A stretch of 11,935 nt of DNA. Source: an uncultured Prevotellaceae bacterium (lineage in GTDB: Bacteria > Bacteroidota > Bacteroidia > Bacteroidales > Bacteroidaceae). The notes beneath the pieces were generated by a model. It made no database searches, was not told where the DNA came from, and was given only the letters and a program-made list of their open reading frames with translations. The DNA is taken from NCBI GenBank assembly GCA_946644025.1, contig CAMPCG010000055.1, positions 1 through 11,935 of the forward strand, given 5' to 3'. Positions 5,726-10,635 of the stretch are shown in pieces (within the stretch, counting starts at the first letter, position 1; each line of letters opens with the position of its first letter). The translations under genes were made by a program, and so were the position numbers.

Positions 5726-8317
5726 TTAGGGGATTTCGTTAAACTTCTTAGTGTACTTTTTGTCATTTTTCTCTATTAGACCGTCGTTCAACCATCGTAA
5801 AATAGTAACACGTGCGTTTCCAATATTTCTGCACAGTCCGTTGCTTACAAGCTTTTCAGCTTCAAACTCCTTTGGCAGTGCCGCGAAAGCATCCCTGATT
5901 TTGCTCGACCTTCGGCGCGGCACGAACTGAGACTTTTCGCGTTCCTGTGCCTCCATGACCATGTTTCCGAACATACGTATCTGAGCCATGAGGCACCAGT
6001 CGCCTATGAGCCTTGCAAACTCCAGGTCGCTGTCGTCGACGGTCAGCATCTGTCCCTTGCGCGCTGCTCCTGTCTGCCGGAGCACCATCCTTACGAGCGT
6101 GTAGCGCATCATGATGACGGGAATACGCTTGCGGAAATAGTCAAGGCAATAGTCCTGCTCCAATCGTGCTTCGTCGGTCAGTTTCCTCTCGTAGTCGTAG
6201 CAGAAATCGACAAGACGGTCTGCCTTCAGCTCGCCCCGTACTTGCTCCAGCGTGATTCCCACCGAGCGCAGAAAGCACTCGCGCTCATGGTCTCTGACCG
6301 CTGCGCGGCGTTCTATCATGGCGAAGTCGTTTGACGGCATGGGGAAGAGCACCAGTCGCGTGACCAGTCCGTCGAGCACCATCGAGGGCTTTATCTTTCG
6401 GCTCATGCTTTCCGGCGTGCCCGTTATCACTTGGTTCCAGTTCACCTGTATGATGCCGTTCACGCTCTGGTCGTTGGCATAGTCCACGCCCGCATACTCG
6501 TTGTGGAACGATTTCAGCTCCAGGTCGTTCTTTCCCGCCCATGAGCCTTGCTGTGCCCTGAGGGCTGTTGCCAGTTCGGGCTCCATGGTGTAGATGTGCA
6601 GGTGTAGCGGTGTCTGTCCGTCGGGCGACTGCGCCTCTGCGTCGATGGCATCGGTCAGTCGGCGGTAGAGCATGGCGTTGCTGATGGTCGACGGCACGTA
6701 GCGTATGCAGGGGTGCTGTTGCTCGGGAGCCTCGGCCTTGGCGTTCTTCGAGCTGACGCTGCGTTTCTTCATGTCCTCCTTGTACTGGCGTTCCCACTCT
6801 CGGCCTACGCGGTCGCTGGCCAGCATCGGGGCCATGATGAGCCGGTCCATTTCGGTGAGGAAGCTTTTGCCGCTGGCTGCTGCGCCTACGATGTAGACCA
6901 GATAGGACAGGCGGTAGTCCTTGCCGTCGAAGTGCTCCCACCAGCAGCGCGTGAGGTACGTGCCGAACATGGCTCCCGCGGCCAGCACTCCCGCCAGCTT
7001 CAGGTTGTCGGGCAGCGGCGCTACAGCCTCCTGAAACCCTGGGGACTTTTCCAGAAGAGGCTTAAGTCGAGACCACCACGCAGCGTAATCGATTTCAGGC
7101 TGTTTTTCAGCAGCGTTGTCGTCGACAGGGGCAGCATTGAGTATACCCATACCTGATAGCACAGCTTTGAACCTTTTAGGTATGGTGTTATATCGTTGAA
7201 GGGAACAAGCGTCACTTGCAATACGCTCGATTTCAGCCTGTCCGCGCTCGCTGACGATGTCGGCACCAGCCGGGCACTCTGCAAGAATCCGCGCGAGTAA
7301 GTGTGGATTGAAGTCGGTAATATAGCGTAGGTCGCAAGCCAGTCGGTACAGTGTCTGATGACGGTCTCCAGCTTTTGGCTCGCCTCCGTTTTGCTTGAAC
7401 CAAGCAGCCGCGATTTCATTGTAGGTCTTGCCATGGTAGGTCAGAATGTTTCGTCCATCATTGCTTCCATCTTGCTTACCGTCCAGCGGTAGGGCTTTAA
7501 CAGTCGGTCGCGCAGTTCCAGCATCGCCACTATGGGTATTACCAGCACTATCACCAGCACCGAGAGCGCCGAGAGTGCGAGGGTTAGAAGTGGGGCGGCT
7601 ATCGTTGCTCCGATACTGATGGCCATAAACTTTATCATACTCTTGATTTTCATAGTTGAATAGTTTTGGGTTGTTGATGTATAATATATCGTCGAGCTTC
7701 GGGCAGAACGAGCAGCGGCTTGCGTCCTTGCAAGCCTCGTCGGGCTCCACGCCAAGCTTCTTCGAGAGTGCCGCCTGGTTGTCGGCAATGTTTCCCACCT
7801 TCGCGTCGGCCATGGCCACGAGGCGCAGCCCCCTGCCGCTGGGCGTTACGTGGACGAGCAGTATGCCGTGCTTTTCGCAAAAAGCCTGTTTCTCCTCCTG
7901 CGTCATGTTCTCGCCCTTGGGAGCGACCCACGAGGCGAAGAGCTTCAGGGGGTCGTCTACATGGTCTACGTCGAGCATGAACAGGCCGTTGAGCACCACG
8001 GCGCCCTGCTTGCGCCACCGGCCCATGTAGCCTTTCTTGGACTGCGTGGGCGTGAAGGTCGATGCCTGGTACATCAGCACGGGTAGCCCCGTCTTGTATT
8101 TCGATATACACTGCATCTGCTTCTTCAGCTCGCGTATCTCGCGCTTCAGGTCGGCGTTCATCGGCTCCTTGGGGTCGGGGTTGGCCCCGATGAGCACTTC
8201 ACGGTCCTTCACCCCGGCCTTCATCTTCTCCAGCTCAGGCAGGTGCTGGCGGTAGGCATTGATGCGGTCTACCACGTCGTCGCTCGTCGTGAGCTGCACG
8301 AAGAGCTCAGGTGTCAT
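5726..8317 (-). CDS. Primase-helicase-like protein (BT4734-like N-terminus plus DUF3987)
   Basis: 863 aa from the ATG at 8317, whose ATGA overlaps the stop of the upstream gene. An in-frame ATG at 8359 would add 14 residues and is the alternative. The N-terminal part resembles the BT4734-like/VirE-N family, an archaeo-eukaryotic-primase-like fold: MLDVDHVDDP supplies a DxD pair (116, 118), SGRGLR is at 160-165 and CKDASRCSFCP at 196-206. A low-complexity linker (about 221-292) follows, then a PriCT-like helical segment (about 297-376, with GDRHQTLYRLACDLRYI) and a DUF3987 ATPase with P-loop GAAASGKS (478-485). The C-terminal 50 residues resemble a winged helix. The likely role is primer synthesis and/or helicase loading for replication of a mobile element. 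The usual sxH histidine of primases is not obvious, so activity is uncertain. A hydrophobic reading frame is overprinted on the linker (see 7441-7653). The amidase gene follows after 5 nt. Confidence 0.85.
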   Translation of the reverse strand: MTPELFVQLTTSDDVVDRINAYRQHLPELEKMKAGVKDREVLIGANPDPKEPMNADLKREIRELKKQMQCISKYKTGLPVLMYQASTFTPTQSKKGYMGRWRKQGAVVLNGLFMLDVDHVDDPLKLFASWVAPKGENMTQEEKQAFCEKHGILLVHVTPSGRGLRLVAMADAKVGNIADNQAALSKKLGVEPDEACKDASRCSFCPKLDDILYINNPKLFNYENQEYDKVYGHQYRSNDSRPTSNPRTLGALGAGDSAGNTHSGDAGTARPTVKALPLDGKQDGSNDGRNILTYHGKTYNEIAAAWFKQNGGEPKAGDRHQTLYRLACDLRYITDFNPHLLARILAECPAGADIVSERGQAEIERIASDACSLQRYNTIPKRFKAVLSGMGILNAAPVDDNAAEKQPEIDYAAWWSRLKPLLEKSPGFQEAVAPLPDNLKLAGVLAAGAMFGTYLTRCWWEHFDGKDYRLSYLVYIVGAAASGKSFLTEMDRLIMAPMLASDRVGREWERQYKEDMKKRSVSSKNAKAEAPEQQHPCIRYVPSTISNAMLYRRLTDAIDAEAQSPDGQTPLHLHIYTMEPELATALRAQQGSWAGKNDLELKSFHNEYAGVDYANDQSVNGIIQVNWNQVITGTPESMSRKIKPSMVLDGLVTRLVLFPMPSNDFAMIERRAAVRDHERECFLRSVGITLEQVRGELKADRLVDFCYDYERKLTDEARLEQDYCLDYFRKRIPVIMMRYTLVRMVLRQTGAARKGQMLTVDDSDLEFARLIGDWCLMAQIRMFGNMVMEAQEREKSQFVPRRRSSKIRDAFAALPKEFEAEKLVSNGLCRNIGNARVTILRWLNDGLIEKNDKKYTKKFNEIP
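7441..7653 (-). CDS. Possible overprinted small membrane protein within the primase gene
   Basis: 70 aa, read one base out of phase with the primase and wholly inside its linker codons (about 222-293). The predicted protein has a basic start (MKIKSMIKFM), about 30 mainly hydrophobic residues with one long or two short membrane segments, then a charged tail (RDRLLKPYRW) ending DETF. By hand count about 66% of its codons end in G or C, against about 38% for the primase frame over the same bases, while the primase frame is clearly GC-ending in its flanks. The ATG is preceded by AACTATTCAACT, an A-rich context like other starts here. The open frame reaches further upstream (to 7788), but that part is not hydrophobic. 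A holin-like partner for the nearby amidase is one possible role. It may also be a non-expressed shadow, because it lies in a poorly constrained linker. Confidence 0.35.
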   Translation of the reverse strand: MKIKSMIKFMAISIGATIAAPLLTLALSALSVLVIVLVIPIVAMLELRDRLLKPYRWTVSKMEAMMDETF

Positions 8318-8826
8318 TTCCTGACACTGGCTAAAGTAGTTTGGTTGGAAGCAAAACATTGTGAGATTCTTTGCATGAGGGTTATTAGTCGGTTGTTGTA
8401 GGCCGGCGTCTTTTCGAGGTCGATGGTGAAGAGGGCCTCGATGACTCGCTGGCTCTTGTTGAAGGTGATGTTGAGGTCGTCGCTCAGTAGCAGCCTTGTG
8501 CCGCGTATTCTTTTCGGTGCCTTCGTGTCGTAGCCTTTGGTAAGCCGTTCCACCTCGTCCATGAGGAAAGCCTGAATGTCGACCACCCCTTCGGGTATCG
8601 TGATGTGGGCCACCGTCGAGCGTTTCTTCTCGCCCACGGTGCGGTAGAGCTTGGCGTTGGCCGTCTTGGCTATCTCCTCCTGGCTGGAAAGTCCCGTCAC
8701 GCGGTCGGCCCTGAACTCCATGTCGTCGTCGGCCTTGATGGTCATCGTGCCGCGCAGCTTGCGGGGCACGCGCTGGGTTACTTCGGTCTTTTCCATAGTC
8801 GTAACTTCAAGCCACTCCAGCGTCAT
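8314..8826 (-). CDS. Conserved-looking cassette protein of unknown function
   Basis: 170 aa, soluble, with no signal peptide or membrane segment. I do not recognise a family. The ATG at 8826 shares bases with the upstream stop (TGATG), which favours coupled translation and this start. A GTG at 8838 and an ATG at 8796 (MEKTEVTQRV, preceded by ACGACT) are alternatives, and the last could well be real. The sequence alternates charged and hydrophobic stretches (HITIPEGVVDIQAFLMDEVERL) and ends in a helical, polar region (NNRLITLMQRISQCF). Its stop overlaps the primase ATG (ATGA). This tight packing between a putative OB-fold protein and a primase-helicase suggests a role in replication or its control, which is inference from position only. 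Confidence 0.8.
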   Translation of the reverse strand: MTLEWLEVTTMEKTEVTQRVPRKLRGTMTIKADDDMEFRADRVTGLSSQEEIAKTANAKLYRTVGEKKRSTVAHITIPEGVVDIQAFLMDEVERLTKGYDTKAPKRIRGTRLLLSDDLNITFNKSQRVIEALFTIDLEKTPAYNNRLITLMQRISQCFASNQTTLASVRK

Positions 8827-9116
8827 CAGAGCGGACACATACTGGTTAAGACAATGCGGTTTTCATAGCGCTGGACTCCCTGCTGGTCGGTCCACGGGCG
8901 GGCCTGCAGCTGAAGCTTGGCTACGTAGTAGAAATCCTGCGAGAGGGTGGCCTGTCGGCGGGCTTGGTCTTGCACCATTTCGGCAAAGAGGGTGTCGCCG
9001 CCGTGAATGAGCACGAAGGGCATGGTGGCAAACTTCTCCATAGCCCCGCTTTGGCGGTTCTGATACTCGCGCTCCTGAAGCGCGCCCTGTTCCTGAATCC
9101 TTACAATCAGTTCCAT
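8826..9116 (-). CDS. Small protein, possible OB-fold/SSB-like
   Basis: 96 aa, soluble. It starts at the ATG at 9116 behind an A-rich leader (AAAGGTAACAACACT). It begins directly with a beta-strand pattern (MELIVRIQEQG). A loop leads to a core that reads like strands of a single-strand DNA-binding OB fold (EKFATMPFVLIHGGDTLFAEM, 27-47), then a helix (QDQARRQATL) and strands FYYVAKLQLQARPW and RYENRIVLTSM. It lacks the acidic C-terminal tail of canonical SSB, and its length is close to that of PriB-like proteins. The fold assignment is my reading of the pattern, not a recognised family match. It is the first gene after the TATCTTTG promoter, and its stop overlaps the start of the next gene, so it belongs to the primase-amidase transcript. 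Confidence 0.78.
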   Translation of the reverse strand: MELIVRIQEQGALQEREYQNRQSGAMEKFATMPFVLIHGGDTLFAEMVQDQARRQATLSQDFYYVAKLQLQARPWTDQQGVQRYENRIVLTSMCPL

Positions 9117-9171
9117 AGTGTTGTTACCTTTTTTTGTGTGAATAAATAGTCGGTTAGCAAGCTTGCGACGG

Positions 9172-9179
9172 CAAAGATA
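9172..9179 (-). promoter_or_regulatory. Promoter -7 element for the primase-amidase operon
   Basis: On the minus strand these bases read TATCTTTG, an exact TAnnTTTG match, giving a leader of about 50 nt to the ATG at 9116. No TTTG is found 19-21 nt upstream; that position falls in the stem of the terminator at 9185-9218. Strength may therefore depend on a protein bound at the nearby phased repeats. Confidence 0.5.
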
Positions 9180-9184
9180 GGCAC

Positions 9185-9218
9185 AAAAAAAAAATCCGCT
9201 CCCTGTTGGTAGCGGATT
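9185..9218 (-). terminator. Terminator of the two-gene upstream unit
   Basis: AATCCGCT (9193-9200) and AGCGGATT (9211-9218) form an 8-bp stem with a 10-nt loop. On the minus strand it is followed by ten T residues (9194-9185). It ends the transcript from the 165-aa gene and lies only 5 bp upstream of the next -7 box. Confidence 0.82.
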
Positions 9219-9244
9219 GGTAACGTCTTGGTAAGATATTGGTA
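9206..9244. repeat. Four TTGGTA direct repeats at 11-bp steps
   Basis: TTGGTA occurs exactly at 9206, 9217, 9228 and 9239 (TACCAA on the minus strand), each separated by 5 variable bases. All copies therefore face roughly the same side of the helix. They lie just upstream of the operon promoter at 9172-9179, and the first copy is in the loop of the terminator hairpin. They could be a regulator array or iterons for the neighbouring primase-helicase. No further exact copy is seen one step beyond either end. Confidence 0.8.
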
Positions 9245-9264
9245 GTTTGTTTCAGGTTTTTTTT

Positions 9265-9762
9265 TCACCTGTGTGGCGTTTGCTCTCCCTCCAGCTCTTG
9301 GGCCAGTGCCAGCACCACCTCACGGCACTGCATGAAGAAGTCCTTGTCCATGTTGCTGGGTTTCGCCCGGTCTATGAAGCGTGCATCCTGGCCCATGAAC
9401 GACAGCGTGCAGTCGCGGCGTATGCAGTTGTAGTCACACTCATAGTCCAGACTGCCCAGCGGCAGCTTCTTCACGCGTTGGCAAAACTCGCTGGCGCTGG
9501 CCGGGAAGTTGCAATACCAGCGCAGACACCAGTACACCCCTGCCCAGCGGCGCTTCGTGTTCAGCGGCTTGCCGCTGCCGTTGATGGCCGTGATGGCGCG
9601 CGCTATCTGCTCGTCGCTGTAGCCCCCCAGCCGCCTCGTGCTGCCCACCTCGCCGAAGTGGAACTGCCCGTCGCCGTCCATGTGGAAGTGAATCGTGTCT
9701 ACATGCTCTATCTTCTGGCCGATGTTGCCGTTATAGATGTTTTTGATAATCGTCTTGCTCAT
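9265..9762 (-). CDS. Cysteine-rich cassette protein of unknown function
   Basis: 165 aa; I do not recognise a family. The N-terminus (IIKNIYNGNIGQKIEHVDTI) is followed by a histidine- and acid-rich strand, HFHMDGDGQFHF (25-36). The middle has aromatic and cysteine residues (VYWCLRWYCNFP) and a cluster at C109, C113 and C118 (ECDYNCIRRDC); with C79, C84, C94 and C146 there are seven cysteines, which could bind metal or reflect a compact cytoplasmic fold. There is no signal peptide or membrane segment. The ATG at 9762 is supported by a strong Shine-Dalgarno at 9771-9777, rare in this phylum. The gene follows the coiled-coil protein gene after 13 nt and is closed by the terminator at 9185-9218, so these two genes form a separate unit of the cassette. 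Confidence 0.82.
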   Translation of the reverse strand: MSKTIIKNIYNGNIGQKIEHVDTIHFHMDGDGQFHFGEVGSTRRLGGYSDEQIARAITAINGSGKPLNTKRRWAGVYWCLRWYCNFPASASEFCQRVKKLPLGSLDYECDYNCIRRDCTLSFMGQDARFIDRAKPSNMDKDFFMQCREVVLALAQELEGEQTPHR

Positions 9763-9770
9763 AGCTCGTC

Positions 9771-9777
9771 CCTCCTT
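9771..9777 (-). promoter_or_regulatory. Strong Shine-Dalgarno overlapping the upstream stop codon
   Basis: The minus strand reads AAGGAGG, 8 nt before the ATG at 9762. Its two A residues are the end of the TAA stop of the preceding gene (9776-9778). Other starts in this window rely on A-rich leaders or stop-start overlaps. Confidence 0.7.
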
Positions 9778-10084
9778 ATTTCTCTATCCTCTCCACAGAG
9801 TTGATAGATTGCTCAACAGGTCCTTGGAAGATGTTCATGAAACTCGTAAAGCTGTCCTTCTGTACCCTCTCCCCATTTATGATTATCTTCGTCACTTCCT
9901 TCAGCGTGTTGAGCAGCTCGAATATTAGTCCTTTAAGCGAGGCGTTCTCCCTTTCCAATTTTTCCACCTTAGACTCGGCCTGCTGGTAGAGCGTGCAGTA
10001 CTTGATCATCTTTTTACTGTTATCGTCATTCACATGGTGATGGTCGTCGTCGGGCCGTTTCTTACTGAACCTATTGTCCTTCAT
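9776..10084 (-). CDS. Small coiled-coil protein, unknown function
   Basis: 102 aa, soluble. The first 25 residues are polar and basic/acidic (KKRPDDDHHHVNDDNSKK). A heptad-like coiled coil follows (about 35-70: QAESKVEKLERENASLKGL and on), then a polar C-terminal helix. Such proteins often oligomerise or act as adaptors; nothing more specific is visible. The ATG at 10084 is preceded by an A/T-rich leader. An internal Met at residue 26 (MIKYCTLYQQ) is a possible alternative start. No clear TAnnTTTG box was found in the 75 bp upstream. It is the first gene of the cassette, cotranscribed with the 165-aa gene. Confidence 0.75.
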   Translation of the reverse strand: MKDNRFSKKRPDDDHHHVNDDNSKKMIKYCTLYQQAESKVEKLERENASLKGLIFELLNTLKEVTKIIINGERVQKDSFTSFMNIFQGPVEQSINSVERIEK

Positions 10085-10153
10085 AGCTGTATAGTTTTTA
10101 TTTGTTACTATTTCATATACTTTTAACTTTAATTAAGTTCGATATAGGGGGAT

Positions 10154-10186
10154 AAAAAGCTCCCCGGCCTTCGCAGGAAGGGGAGC
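10154..10186 (-). terminator. Terminator of the surface protein-small peptide unit
   Basis: GCTCCCC (10159-10165) pairs with GGGGAGC (10180-10186), with a small inner CCT/AGG stem. On the minus strand it is followed by TTTTT (10158-10154). It separates the unit ending at 10390 from the cassette gene starting at 10084. Confidence 0.75.
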
Positions 10187-10389
10187 GTGTAGTTTTTTAA
10201 TAAAAAAAACCTTACTTATTAAATTGGCCGGGCCCTACGCACCTCTCGGCGCCATGGTTTTCTCCACAAAATGAAAAGGAGATGCCCAGCAACTTTTTAC
10301 ATTATGTTTTCTGTCCAAACTAGCGCCACAGTGTTGAACCTCCATTGAAGCCAGTGTGCGCCAGTACTAAATTATGTGTAATCTGTGTC
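10187..10389. other. Intergenic, no gene seen
   Basis: Between the terminator and the stop of the 60-aa gene I find no convincing reading frame, RNA gene or promoter box on either strand. It probably serves as a 3' untranslated region. An A8 run (10202-10209) and a GC-rich patch GGCCGGGCCC (10227-10236) are the only local features. Confidence 0.6.
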
Positions 10390-10572
10390 TTATTCCTCGT
10401 CTTCCCAGAAGCTGCCTTGACGGCTCTCTCCGGCGGTGCCACTTTCAACGAAATCTTCCGACACCCTGCCCGAGCCTTCCTGGGGATTGAGGCTGCCGAG
10501 AGAGGCGCAGACCATGGAGTGGAACTTGACATTGGCGATGGTCACTGAGGGATTCTGATATATCTTTTTCAT
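10390..10572 (-). CDS. Small acidic-tailed peptide of the Prevotella type
   Basis: 60 aa. It starts MKKIYQNPSVTIANVKF, contains HSMVCASLG (18-26) and ends in a charged tail, FWEDEE. It resembles short peptides common in Prevotella genomes that begin MKK-Y--P, carry an M-CAS-like motif and end in acidic residues; that likeness is from general familiarity, and no function is known to me. The open frame extends 20 codons upstream, but the MKK start at 10572 fits the family look. It lies 63 nt downstream of the Ig-like surface protein gene with no terminator between, and is followed by the terminator at 10154-10186, so the two are likely cotranscribed. There is no clear signal peptide. Confidence 0.68.
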   Translation of the reverse strand: MKKIYQNPSVTIANVKFHSMVCASLGSLNPQEGSGRVSEDFVESGTAGESRQGSFWEDEE

Positions 10573-10635
10573 TGTCGTTATCTGTTTAAGTGTTTTTGTT
10601 ACTTTATGTTGACTATTCGCTGTTGGCCTCATGCC

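Noticed and set aside
7021..7434. 137-codon frame in the same offset phase as the overprinted membrane ORF
   Set aside because: The primase frame here encodes a recognisable conserved segment (GDRHQTLYRLACDLRYI). The alternative product has no membrane segment, motif or convincing start.
8314..8838. Start at 8838 for the 170-aa gene
   Set aside because: The codon there is GTG. The ATG at 8826 overlaps the upstream stop and is a better start.
9157..9166. Perfect palindrome GCAAGCTTGC in the leader of the 96-aa gene
   Set aside because: At 10 bp with no loop it cannot form a normal hairpin, and no regulator is indicated.
10255..10350. Short plus-strand frame starting MKRRCPATF
   Set aside because: About 25 codons only, with no promoter and no protein-like features.
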